A stretch of DNA of 26,811 nucleotides from Nostoc sp. CHAB 5834 (lineage in GTDB: Bacteria > Cyanobacteriota > Cyanobacteriia > Cyanobacteriales > Nostocaceae): NCBI GenBank assembly GCA_020829485.1, contig JAIVFU010000087.1, positions 1-26,811 on the forward strand, in the 5' to 3' direction. Below the pieces are notes generated by a model. It worked only from the letters and a program-made list of their open reading frames with translations. It had not been told where the DNA came from and did no database searches. Shown in pieces: positions 16,949-25,024 of the stretch. Numbering within the stretch: the stretch's first letter is position 1; each line of letters starts with the position of its first letter. Position numbers and translations under genes: made by a program.

Positions 16949-18277
16949 ATGCCACAACAACCAAACCTAGCCAGTATGCGTAATTTTCTCATCGTCTGGC
17001 TTGGTCAGCTAGTTTCTACTATCGGTAGCAGTATGACCAGCTTTGCGATTGAAATTTGGGTATGGGAAATTACAGGTAAAGCAACTACCCTGACTTTGGT
17101 AGGTTTTTTTAGTTTACTACCAAGTATTATCATTACCCCAATCAGTGGTGTAATTGTAGACCGATTTAACCGTAAATTTTTGATGATGGTTGGTGACACA
17201 GTAGCCGTCCTCAGCACAATTTTCATCCTGGTACTTCATCTGACTAATAACTTACAAATTTGGCACTTTTACCTCACAGGTGCTATTGTCGGAACCTTCA
17301 ATCAATTTCAGTCTTTGGCGTATTCAGCATCAGTGTCGTTGATGATTCCCAAACAATACTATACTCGCGCTAGTAGCCTACAATTTGTATCCGGTTATGG
17401 CAGCAACATTATTGCACCTGCTTTAGCGGGCTATCTTTATACAGTCATTGGTTTTTTAGGAATTTGGTTGATTGATATCTTTACTTTTGCTATAGCAATT
17501 AGCAGTTTATTGTTCGTTAGTATTCCTCAACCACCACCACCAAAAAATGAAAGCAAAGTCAATGTTTGGCAAGATTTGGGATTAGGTTGGCGTTATATTG
17601 CCGCTCACAAAAGTTTATTAGCATTGTTAATACTTAACTTATTATTTTGGCTACCCCATGATATTGGAGATTCCCTTTACGCACCAATGATTTTGTCGCG
17701 GACTAATAATAATACTTTAGTGCTAGGTAGTTTGGCTTCTGCGGCTGGTTTTGGTGGTGTGACAGGGGCGATAATTGTTAGCACTTGGGGTGGTTTCAGA
17801 CGGAAAATCAAAGGTATTTTATTGGGGATGATAGGTGCAGGTATAAGTAAAATTGTTTTTGGTTTGGGTAGAACACCTTGGGTTTGGATTCCGGCTCAAT
17901 TTTGTTCGTCTTTTAATTTCCCTTTAAATGGGAGTTCAGATACTGCTATTTGGTTAATGAAAGTACCTCCTAATGTGCAAGGAAGGGTTTTTGCAGCGCG
18001 ATCGCTACTCTTACAAATCGCTTCTGCTGTAGGCTACTTAATAGCAGGCCCATTGGCAGATCGTGTTTTTACACCAGCTTTGCAATCAGGCGGTGTTCTG
18101 GTTGGTATTGTCGGCGGATTATTTGGGACTGGCGCTGGCGCGGGAATTGCACTGTTATACGTGATTTGTGCAGTGTCTATGTTGTTAGTCGGTTGGCTAG
18201 GCTTTTCTGTGCGTGTGCTGCGAAATGTAGAAGACATTCTCCCCGACCATGATGCGGAGTATAGCCAGTTGAAGTAA
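16949..18277 (+). CDS. MFS exporter, EntS-like (MFS_3 family)
   Basis: 442-residue major facilitator protein with about 12 membrane helices. It begins MRNFLIVWLGQLVSTIGSSM, the start typical of EntS/MFS_3 members, and has the loop 2-3 motif VDRFNRKFLMMVGDTVAVLS, with the expected D-R-x-x-R/K pattern. Further marks are VSGYGSNIIAPALAGYLY in the first half and VPPNVQGRVFAARSLLLQIA in the second. EntS exports enterobactin in E. coli. No siderophore synthesis genes are here, so this protein may instead expel the iron-free siderophore after FhuF reduction, or may export a siderophore made elsewhere in the genome. It sits 36 bp after fhuF on the same strand. Substrate not determined by sequence. 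Confidence 0.88.
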   Translation: MPQQPNLASMRNFLIVWLGQLVSTIGSSMTSFAIEIWVWEITGKATTLTLVGFFSLLPSIIITPISGVIVDRFNRKFLMMVGDTVAVLSTIFILVLHLTNNLQIWHFYLTGAIVGTFNQFQSLAYSASVSLMIPKQYYTRASSLQFVSGYGSNIIAPALAGYLYTVIGFLGIWLIDIFTFAIAISSLLFVSIPQPPPPKNESKVNVWQDLGLGWRYIAAHKSLLALLILNLLFWLPHDIGDSLYAPMILSRTNNNTLVLGSLASAAGFGGVTGAIIVSTWGGFRRKIKGILLGMIGAGISKIVFGLGRTPWVWIPAQFCSSFNFPLNGSSDTAIWLMKVPPNVQGRVFAARSLLLQIASAVGYLIAGPLADRVFTPALQSGGVLVGIVGGLFGTGAGAGIALLYVICAVSMLLVGWLGFSVRVLRNVEDILPDHDAEYSQLK

Positions 18278-18310
18278 TGAATTCAATTCACGCTGCTTGC
18301 TTTAATAATA

Positions 18311-18327
18311 ATACTATTTCTCAATAA
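18311..18327 (-). promoter_or_regulatory. candidate Fur box upstream of DUF1636 gene
   Basis: On the minus strand it reads TTATTGAGAAATAGTAT, identical at 16 of 17 positions to the EamA upstream site. It lies in the 140-bp gap after the exporter, about 90 bp before the DUF1636 start, which suggests that gene has its own iron-responsive promoter. Confidence 0.5.
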
Positions 18328-18417
18328 CTTTTCTGTTGTCATAACTCAGATAAACATTGTTCTGCAAGAATCCGCAGAATGTCACCATTATTTTCTTAAT
18401 CGACACACATTTAATCT

Positions 18418-18810
18418 ATGACCAAACATACCCTCTTCGTTTGCAAATCTTGTCACCGTTCATCCGCAGAATTAGCAGAAAATCAGTGTTGTGATGGCAG
18501 TATTTTACTTGACAAAATCACCACTTTATCATTAGAAAAATTCGCAATAAAAGAACTGGAAATTCAGCCTGTAGGATGTTTGTGGGCTTGTAGCCGTGGC
18601 TGTGTTGTGGCGATTTCTAGCCCTGAAAAGCCTACCTATCTGCTTGTGGATCTACCTCCAAATGCAGAAAATGCCTCAGCATTACTCGAATTTACACAGA
18701 TGTACATCGATAATCGCAAAGGGGCGTTTATGTGGGAAAAAGTTCCTAAAGAGTTGGAATCTGCCATTTTTGCGAGTATTCCTTCTGTACTGACAAAACC
18801 TGAAGATTAG
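18418..18810 (+). CDS. DUF1636 family metal/Fe-S-type protein
   Basis: 130-residue soluble protein with seven cysteines: C9 and C12 in FVCKSCH, C24 and C25, and the cluster C54, C58, C62 in GCLWACSRGC. This is the pattern of DUF1636, a thioredoxin-like small 2Fe-2S/metal-binding family whose exact reaction is not known to me. The C-terminus (about 95-125) is helical and closes the domain, so the length matches the family. It lies 140 bp after the exporter, with a Fur-like site between, and just before module 3. Possible roles are electron donor to the FhuF-like reductase or handling of released iron, but both are inference from position and cysteine content. Confidence 0.8.
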   Translation: MTKHTLFVCKSCHRSSAELAENQCCDGSILLDKITTLSLEKFAIKELEIQPVGCLWACSRGCVVAISSPEKPTYLLVDLPPNAENASALLEFTQMYIDNRKGAFMWEKVPKELESAIFASIPSVLTKPED

Positions 18811-18898
18811 GTTCTATTTGCAGCATCAAGCTTGGTACTGCTTACTTGCACTAAACAATATTTGTAACTCTGGATACTACTTTTCTAGGTAAATTAAT

Positions 18899-18912
18899 GA
18901 TATTATTTCTCA
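18899..18912 (+). promoter_or_regulatory. candidate Fur box upstream of AraC3
   Basis: GATATTATTTCTCA is identical over 14 bases to the reverse complement of the EamA upstream site, 42 bp before the AraC3 start. The right half (TCTATATA) diverges, so the palindrome is imperfect. Confidence 0.45.
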
Positions 18913-18954
18913 TCTATATATTTAATAAATTCAAAATACAAAATCCCAAATTCC

Positions 18955-19962
18955 ATGACCCTTGTTTTACAAGAACCAGCAGATTGTTATCATTTATTGC
19001 CGTTATTGCCGTCAACTCAACTGGATAATAATTGTCATTTTCAACCAAAAACTTACGAATTTCAGCTACATGACCCCAAGGGGATAAGTCATGGTTATAG
19101 GCGTTGGTTTCACTTGCGCCCAGGAATCTCCCTTTTGCTAGAAGACTACTATCTGCAAGAAAACTTAGTTGTCAAAAATTCAACAAATCAACCTTGTACT
19201 TGTTTAGAATTAGGTTTTAATATTTTTGGCTATGACCATAGTATAGATTTTAAAACAGGGCAAAATTTTATCCAACTGGCGCTAGATACTGGTGAAGGTA
19301 GTTGGAAGGAATGGCAAGCCCAGGAAAGAGTTTTAAAATTAGATATTCATATTGAATATACTTTATTTAAAAGTTTGATATTTGCTCATTTAGATAAATT
19401 GCCTACTAAGTTTCGAGACATTATTGATAAAGCTAATAACGAAGAGGTAGATTACTGGCAGATTGGTAGGACAACACCTCAAATGCAAACTATCTTGAAA
19501 CAAATTTTAAATTGTCCATATCAAGATTTAACAAAGCAACTTTATTTAGAGGCTAAAGTATTTGAATTATTAGCACTACGTTTGGAAGATTTGCAAGATT
19601 CGCTTCTCTTAGATGCAAATATTACCCTCAAGCCGATACAAATCGATAGTATTTATCAAGCCAGAGATATTCTCATTAATAATTTTACTAATCCACCAAC
19701 ATTAATAGGGTTAGCACGGCAAGTCAATCTGAATGATTGCACTCTCAAAAAAGGCTTTCAACAAATATTCGGTACAACCGTTTTCGGCTACTTACATAAC
19801 TACCGTATGGAACAAGCAAAAGAATTACTTTTGGATGCAAAGTTGACTGTCAATCAAGTAGCCCAATATGTAGGTTATGCTAGCCGCAGTGCTTTTATGA
19901 CAGCTTTTTGTAAAAAGTTTGGCATGAGTCCTAGCGTTTATTCCCAAAAAAATTCCGTTTAA
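18955..19962 (+). CDS. AraC-family transcriptional regulator, PchR-like (AraC3)
   Basis: 335 residues with an N-terminal effector domain (RWFHLRPGISLLLEDYYLQE, CLELGFNIFGYD) and a C-terminal double HTH. HTH1 has LARQVNLNDCTLKKGFQQIF, the linker is FGTTVFGYLHNYRMEQAKEL, and HTH2 has VAQYVGYASRSAFMTAFCKK then FGMSPSVY. The shared paralogue block MQTILKQILNCPYQDLTKQL is present. It resembles AraC1 at the DNA-contacting positions (CTLK in HTH1, SRS in HTH2) and ends in QKNSV as AraC1 does. The final codons and stop carry the first half-site of the operator for the downstream receptor. It probably senses a ferric siderophore and activates TBDT3, with cross-talk to TBDT1 likely. Confidence 0.9.
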   Translation: MTLVLQEPADCYHLLPLLPSTQLDNNCHFQPKTYEFQLHDPKGISHGYRRWFHLRPGISLLLEDYYLQENLVVKNSTNQPCTCLELGFNIFGYDHSIDFKTGQNFIQLALDTGEGSWKEWQAQERVLKLDIHIEYTLFKSLIFAHLDKLPTKFRDIIDKANNEEVDYWQIGRTTPQMQTILKQILNCPYQDLTKQLYLEAKVFELLALRLEDLQDSLLLDANITLKPIQIDSIYQARDILINNFTNPPTLIGLARQVNLNDCTLKKGFQQIFGTTVFGYLHNYRMEQAKELLLDAKLTVNQVAQYVGYASRSAFMTAFCKKFGMSPSVYSQKNSV

Positions 19963-19982
19963 AGAACAGAAAAATTCCGTTT
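19948..19982 (+). promoter_or_regulatory. direct-repeat operator for TBDT3 (AraC3 candidate site)
   Basis: Two identical 13-bp half-sites AAAAATTCCGTTT at 19948-19960 and 19970-19982, exactly 22 bp apart. The first covers the last codons of AraC3 and runs into its TAA stop. The same pair stands before TBDT1. About 160 bp separate it from the TBDT3 start, leaving room for a promoter. Confidence 0.75.
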
Positions 19983-20026
19983 GGAGAACATCTCTGACTT
20001 CAGCTTTTCTCAGAGTTCCCGTAAGA

Positions 20027-20042
20027 TTACTGAGAATAGTTA
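20027..20042 (+). promoter_or_regulatory. weak Fur-like site upstream of TBDT3
   Basis: TTACTGAGAATAGTTA resembles the TTATTGAGAAATAGTAT site with one substitution near the start, one deleted base and a changed end. It is placed between the AraC-type operator and the TBDT3 start, where an iron repressor would be expected. Confidence 0.25.
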
Positions 20043-20141
20043 CTAATAATTTTTGGCTAGTAATTCAAAAAATTATTTCTGCATTAATCGTCCAGTGGAG
20101 TTAAGGACGAGTAGTTTTATTTCGTGTGTGTGGGGAGATCA

Positions 20142-22739
20142 ATGAAGTTAGATAAATTATTTTCAAGCTTGCTGTTGACAAGTGCGATACCTTTGGCAGC
20201 CAGCTTTGCTGGTATCGCTATTTTAGTCGCTACTCCTACAAAAGCTGAGACACGGGGAGAGGATAAAATCAAAGTTCCTGTGACCAATGCTCGCATTTTG
20301 GCACAAACACCAGCCAACAGCCAACAGAATATTATTCTCATTACAAGAGTAAAAGCAACTTCCACAGAGAAAGGGTTGGAGGTGATTTTAGAAACTAACC
20401 AAGGGGATCAACTACAAGTTAATAATCGCAGTACTGGTAATAATTTTATTGCCGATATTACTGGTGGGCAGTTGAAGCTGTCTAATGGAGATGGTTTTAC
20501 ATATCGCTCTGAAAAGCCTATACAGGGAATTACTGAGATAACAGTTGCGAATATTGATGCAAATACTGTGCGGGTAACGGTAGTCGGGGAAAAAGCGTTA
20601 CCTGCGGTTGAGTTATTTGATGATGATGCAGGGTTGATTTTGGCTGTTGCATCTACAACCACAGCAGCACAACCACCAGAAACATCACTAACGGAGGAAC
20701 AAGCAGCAACCCAGACACCGCCAGAAGAACCCACAGCGCAGCAGGATCAGCCTATTGAATTGGTGGTGACGGGAGAGCAAGACGGATATCGCGTACCGAA
20801 TGCGACTACTGCAACCAAAACCGATACACCTGTGCGAGATATTCCGGGTTCGATTCAAGTGATCCCGCGTCGAATTTTAGAAGACCAGAAGACGACGCGG
20901 ATACAAGATGCCTTAGAGAATATTAGTGGTGTACGCAAACAAGGTAACTTAGGGGGTTCAGATGCTGGTGGATATAAAATTCGGGGCTTCGATCAAGATG
21001 GAAATTTCCGCAATGGATTTTCTGACAATGACTTTTACTCTTCGGTAGATACAGCAAACATTGATCGCATTGAGGTTCTCAAAGGGCCAGCTTCTGTTCT
21101 ATTTGGTCAGGCTGAACCGGGAGGAATTGTCAATGTTGTTACAAAACAACCCCTCAGCACTCCCTATTATTCAGCTGAATTTAATGTCGGAAATTATGGG
21201 TTTTATCGCCCCAGCTTTGATATTTCTGGGCCTCTCACAGATGATGGTTCGGTGTTATATCGGCTGAATATGGCTTATCAAAACTCTGAGAGTTTTCGAG
21301 ATTTTAATTTTACCGAACGTGTGTTTATTGCGCCTGTAATTACCTGGAATATTAGCGATCGCACTTCATTAACATTCGACCTTGAATATCTAAGCAATGA
21401 TTACCTCTTCGATCGCGGACTTCCTTCCATTGGAGACAGAGCCGCCCCCATCCCCATTAGTCGCTTCATTGGTCTGCCCAACGTTTATAACGATAGCAGT
21501 CTTCGGCTTGGTTATCGACTTGAGCATGAATTTAGCAAAGACTGGCAGTTTCGTAATGCGTTTTCTTTTGTCCATGCTCCATCATCTGGTACTTATACTT
21601 ATGGTGGTTATGACCTCATTGATGACCGTTTTGCCCCAATATATGTGAGTCGTGAAGAATTCACACGAAAAACTTATACACTGCAAACAGAATTAGTCGG
21701 AAAGTTCAAGACTGGATCGATTGTCCATCAACCTTTAATCGGGGTCGAGTTAAGAAGAAATACGTGGAGTTACATCTCATTTGATGTGGCAGAACCCATA
21801 CTGCTGGACATTTTTAATCCCAATTATGATGTCGATCTCCCTGCCACACCAGATGAAAGCACTTTCTCTTACACAACTCGTAGAGATACTCTAGGGATTT
21901 ATATCCAAGATCAAATTACTTTTGCAGATAATCTCAAGGTCTTGATTGGTGGTCGCTTTGATGCCTTCCAAAGAGAAGAAACAGGTTTTGCAGAAACAAC
22001 AACTGAAGAATCTCTCAGTGCTTTCAGCCCCCGTGTTGGTATTGTTTATCAACCAATTCAACCGATTTCCCTTTATGCGAGTTACACTCAATCTTTTAAA
22101 CCAGATCGATTTTTCGGCCTTTCGGCAACAAACGAACCCTTTAAGCCAACAAAAGGAACACAGTACGAAGTTGGTATCAAGGCAGATATCAGCGAAAAAC
22201 TTTCGGCAACTCTAGCAGCCTACCAAATTACCAAAACTAATGTTGTCACTGACGACCCCAACAATCCCGATCCCAATTTCTCCATACAGGTGGGAGAACA
22301 GAGAAGTAGAGGTATTGAATTAGATATTGGCGGCGAAATTCTTCCCGGTTTGAACATCATCGCCTCTTACACTTACACCGATGCAATTACCTCAAAAGAC
22401 AATACAATTGCTGTTGGTAATCGCATCGATAATGTACCCGAACACGCTGCAAGTTTGTGGACAAGCTATGAACTGCAAAGCGGTGATTTAAAAGGTTTGG
22501 GCTTTGGTTTAGGACTTTACTATGCTGGAGATAGATACGCTGATTTGGACAATACCAGCATTATGCCCAGCTATTTCAGAACAGATTCAGCCATTTATTA
22601 CAAACAAGATAACTGGAGGTTAGCACTGAATTTCCGCAATCTTTTCAATGAAACTTATTATGAAACATCTCAAGCCAGAAATACAATCTATCCCGGCGCA
22701 CCTTTCACTGTCATCGGCTCGTTTTCAATTCAGTTCTAA
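20142..22739 (+). CDS. AMIN-domain TonB-dependent siderophore receptor (TBDT3)
   Basis: Outer-membrane ferric-siderophore receptor, 865 residues from ATG 20142. GGGGAG lies 6 nt before this ATG, preferred over the GTG at 20124. Signal peptide LLLTSAIPLAASFAGIAILV, with cleavage probably before AETRGED. AMIN domain about 66-150 (TRVKATSTEKGLEVILETNQ). Acidic/Gln/Pro linker, then the probable TonB box IELVVTG at about 205-211. Plug KTDTPVRDIPGSIQVIPR with KIRGFDQDGNF and IEVLKGPASVLFGQAEPGG. Barrel to the terminal IGSFSIQF, ending in Phe as usual for outer-membrane assembly. It is followed 24 bp later by fecB4. The plug's QAEPGG form is close to TBDT4 (QLEPGG) and differs from TBDT1 (LGNPGG) and TBDT2 (QGGAGG), suggesting TBDT3 and TBDT4 are sister receptors. 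Confidence 0.95.
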   Translation: MKLDKLFSSLLLTSAIPLAASFAGIAILVATPTKAETRGEDKIKVPVTNARILAQTPANSQQNIILITRVKATSTEKGLEVILETNQGDQLQVNNRSTGNNFIADITGGQLKLSNGDGFTYRSEKPIQGITEITVANIDANTVRVTVVGEKALPAVELFDDDAGLILAVASTTTAAQPPETSLTEEQAATQTPPEEPTAQQDQPIELVVTGEQDGYRVPNATTATKTDTPVRDIPGSIQVIPRRILEDQKTTRIQDALENISGVRKQGNLGGSDAGGYKIRGFDQDGNFRNGFSDNDFYSSVDTANIDRIEVLKGPASVLFGQAEPGGIVNVVTKQPLSTPYYSAEFNVGNYGFYRPSFDISGPLTDDGSVLYRLNMAYQNSESFRDFNFTERVFIAPVITWNISDRTSLTFDLEYLSNDYLFDRGLPSIGDRAAPIPISRFIGLPNVYNDSSLRLGYRLEHEFSKDWQFRNAFSFVHAPSSGTYTYGGYDLIDDRFAPIYVSREEFTRKTYTLQTELVGKFKTGSIVHQPLIGVELRRNTWSYISFDVAEPILLDIFNPNYDVDLPATPDESTFSYTTRRDTLGIYIQDQITFADNLKVLIGGRFDAFQREETGFAETTTEESLSAFSPRVGIVYQPIQPISLYASYTQSFKPDRFFGLSATNEPFKPTKGTQYEVGIKADISEKLSATLAAYQITKTNVVTDDPNNPDPNFSIQVGEQRSRGIELDIGGEILPGLNIIASYTYTDAITSKDNTIAVGNRIDNVPEHAASLWTSYELQSGDLKGLGFGLGLYYAGDRYADLDNTSIMPSYFRTDSAIYYKQDNWRLALNFRNLFNETYYETSQARNTIYPGAPFTVIGSFSIQF

Positions 22740-22763
22740 CCTTGATTTTTATTGAGTCTACTC

Positions 22764-23819
22764 ATGTTCTTGGAAACTTGCTGCAACGCGATCGCTTTCT
22801 TCTATAAATATATAGGTTGGGTTCTAGTGACAGCCATCCTAATTACAGCTTGTCATGGTGGTAGTCTCCAAAACCCTAGTTTAGAAAGTGAGCGATCGCT
22901 TTCTGCTGATTGTCGAGTCGTGGAACATGCAGCCGGAAAAACCAAGATTTGTGGTAAACCTCAAAAAATCGCGGTTCTCGAACCAAAGATGCTGAGTCTG
23001 ATATTAGCTCTCGATGTGCAACCTGCTGCTTACGCCGATGCTTATTTAGTGCGATCGCCTAAATTTGACAACCCTAGCCAACAAATCCCCTATTTGGGTA
23101 ATTTTGTCAATAGTCAACCGATTAATTTAGGCGATCGCTCCCAGCCCTCTCTGGAAACTTTGACTCTACTCAAACCCGATTTGATTCTGGGCTTCAATTC
23201 TCAGGACAATCAGTTATTTTCTGCGATCGCGCCGACTGTATTGATAGATAATGAGCAAAATTGGCAAGACAACATTAAAATTGTCGCCAAAGCAGTGGAT
23301 AGTCAGAAAAATATTGCATCAATCGTTACCTCACAGCAGCAACAGCTAGCTAAAGTCCGCACTCAATTAACACCTCTCGTTAACACCCATCGGCGAGTAC
23401 TGAATATTGTTTGCAGTCAATCGATGGACTACATAGAGGTTAGATACGGAGGAAATACGATTGAACTCCTGGAAAAAATTGGGTTTCAAACTGTATTGCT
23501 GCCAGGTATAGAACGAAAACTAGGGTTAAGACCACAGATTAATTTGGAAACCCTTGCTCAACTCGACGCAGATATTGTTATTGTTCATACTTGGCTAGAT
23601 AACTGGAATGGTGAATCTACTTACAAAGTTCCCCTCCAAGAACTCCAGCAAAAATGGGCTAAAAATCCTCTATTGCACAATTCAAGAGCATGGAAAGAAG
23701 GACGAGTTTACTTTGTAGACTACACCCTCTGGGGCGACGTAATTGGCCCACCTATTACTAATTCTCTGATATTAGAACAACTACCATCAATTTTACTGTC
23801 CAAAATCTTAAACCCATGA
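22764..23819 (+). CDS. FecB-like iron-siderophore substrate-binding lipoprotein (FecB4)
   Basis: 351 residues from ATG 22764 (a TTG four codons upstream is possible; neither has a clear Shine-Dalgarno). Lipoprotein signal WVLVTAILITAC with lipobox LITAC. The mature protein starts ADCRVVEHAAGKTKICGKPQ, so its cysteine pair is twelve residues apart rather than ten, then KIAVLEPKMLSLILALDVQP, LLKPDLILGFNSQDNQLF, AIAPTVLID and a long C-lobe ending VYFVDYTLWGDVIGPPITNS. It is longer than FecB1-3 and belongs to a separate branch. The gene is unusually rich in GCGATCGC octamers (five copies), while fecB2, fecB3 and fhuF have none. Located 24 bp after TBDT3; probably its periplasmic partner. Confidence 0.9.
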   Translation: MFLETCCNAIAFFYKYIGWVLVTAILITACHGGSLQNPSLESERSLSADCRVVEHAAGKTKICGKPQKIAVLEPKMLSLILALDVQPAAYADAYLVRSPKFDNPSQQIPYLGNFVNSQPINLGDRSQPSLETLTLLKPDLILGFNSQDNQLFSAIAPTVLIDNEQNWQDNIKIVAKAVDSQKNIASIVTSQQQQLAKVRTQLTPLVNTHRRVLNIVCSQSMDYIEVRYGGNTIELLEKIGFQTVLLPGIERKLGLRPQINLETLAQLDADIVIVHTWLDNWNGESTYKVPLQELQQKWAKNPLLHNSRAWKEGRVYFVDYTLWGDVIGPPITNSLILEQLPSILLSKILNP

Positions 23820-23933
23820 CTCAACATATCCTCACCTAAATGGGTATAGGGGATAGGGGAAATACATTTTTGGCTTCAGCTTCGTTAATCTCTAGACACA
23901 ATTGCTGAACACTGATAGACTATTTTCTAAGAG

Positions 23934-23957
23934 TAATTGAGAAAATTTCTCTATAAA
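23934..23957 (+). promoter_or_regulatory. candidate Fur box upstream of AraC4
   Basis: TAATTGAGAAAATTTCTC contains GAGAAAATTTCTC, a near-perfect palindrome, and shares ATTGAGAAA with the EamA and DUF1636 upstream sites. It ends about 43 bp before the AraC4 ATG. Confidence 0.45.
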
Positions 23958-23999
23958 TATTTGCAGTTAAACAGCATTCAGTGTAAGTTTAGGAAAAAC

Positions 24000-24983
24000 A
24001 TGAGGCATTGTATTTCACTGGCAGATTATCAAGAATTGTGGACACAATACAATCAAAATGCTAAACCAGCAGACCTATCAGACCCCAATGATATTATCAA
24101 CATGTGTCCCAAACAACTAGGTCATGGATATGAACGTTGGATTGAATTACGGGATATAAGTTTATTAATTATTGACGCAGAATTTTACGATGATTTGATT
24201 ATTGATAGCACGTCAGAGGAAAACTTCATTGGATGTTTAGAATTTGGTTTCCATTTATTAGGATGCTGGAATGCAACTGATAGTGGGAAAATTTTTTTTC
24301 TAGGTAGTGGTATTTATAAAGATAGTAAAGTAGAAGTTTTAGGGCAGAAACGACTTCTAAAAGTCGATATACATTTAGAATCACCTGAATTGTTAAATAG
24401 TTTTATTACCAGTGATATACCAATCTCCCCAATAACGTTGCAAAGGGTGATTGAGCCAAGTGAAGAACCCTATCGTCAAATCAGCCTTACCACCCCAGAA
24501 ATGCGTGTTGCGCTTGAACAAATTATCAATTGTCCCTTTACAGGCTTAACTAAAAAAATTTATTTAGAAAGTAAATGTTTAGAACTAATTGCTTTGAAAA
24601 TAGAACAACTAACTAACCTTGAAAAAAACTATACAAAAGCAATTATCCTGAAGCGGGATGATATAGCCAGAGTTCATTATGCCAAAGAAATTTTAACTCA
24701 AAATCTAGATAGTCCACCTTCCTTACTAGAACTAGCACGAAAAGTAGGATTAAACGACTACAAACTCAAGTTAGGTTTTCGCCAAGTGCTTGGTACAACT
24801 GCATTCGGCTATTTACAACAACAAAGAATGGAAAAAGCACGCCAATTACTCCTAGAAAGCAAAATGAGTGTTAAACAAATAGCGCGTACTGTTGGTTATG
24901 CAAATCAAAGTCGTTTTGCAGCTGCGTTTCGCAAGCAATTTGGGATGAATCCTAAATCTTATGATTTATTAATAAAAGCCTAA
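24000..24983 (+). CDS. AraC-family transcriptional regulator, PchR-like (AraC4)
   Basis: 327 residues from ATG 24000, chosen because AGGA precedes it and because the frame upstream (from a TTG at 23937) is unlike the other paralogues and would overlap the Fur-like palindrome. The effector domain contains ISLLIIDAEFYDDLII and CLEFGFHLLGCWN, and the conserved block MRVALEQIINCPFTGLTKKI. Double HTH: ELARKVGLNDYKLKLGFRQV, linker LGTTAFGYLQQQRMEKARQL, and IARTVGYANQSRFAAAFRKQ then FGMNPKSY. The HTH residues YKLK and NQSR place it with AraC2 rather than AraC1/AraC3. Its candidate operator lies 42 bp beyond its stop codon and not within it. Likely regulator of TBDT4. Confidence 0.9.
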   Translation: MRHCISLADYQELWTQYNQNAKPADLSDPNDIINMCPKQLGHGYERWIELRDISLLIIDAEFYDDLIIDSTSEENFIGCLEFGFHLLGCWNATDSGKIFFLGSGIYKDSKVEVLGQKRLLKVDIHLESPELLNSFITSDIPISPITLQRVIEPSEEPYRQISLTTPEMRVALEQIINCPFTGLTKKIYLESKCLELIALKIEQLTNLEKNYTKAIILKRDDIARVHYAKEILTQNLDSPPSLLELARKVGLNDYKLKLGFRQVLGTTAFGYLQQQRMEKARQLLLESKMSVKQIARTVGYANQSRFAAAFRKQFGMNPKSYDLLIKA

Positions 24984-25024
24984 ACTTTTCAATAATATAC
25001 AGCTACTTGCTATCAGCTTGCCAT

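Noticed and set aside
18820..18841. Quasi-palindrome GCAGCATCAAGCTTGGTACTGC after the DUF1636 gene as a terminator
   Set aside because: It has mismatches, no loop and no T-run, so it is not a convincing terminator; recorded only as an imperfect inverted repeat.
23937..23999. N-terminal extension of AraC4 from TTG
   Set aside because: Not similar to the other three regulators, overlaps a Fur-like palindrome, and ATG 24000 has an AGGA upstream.
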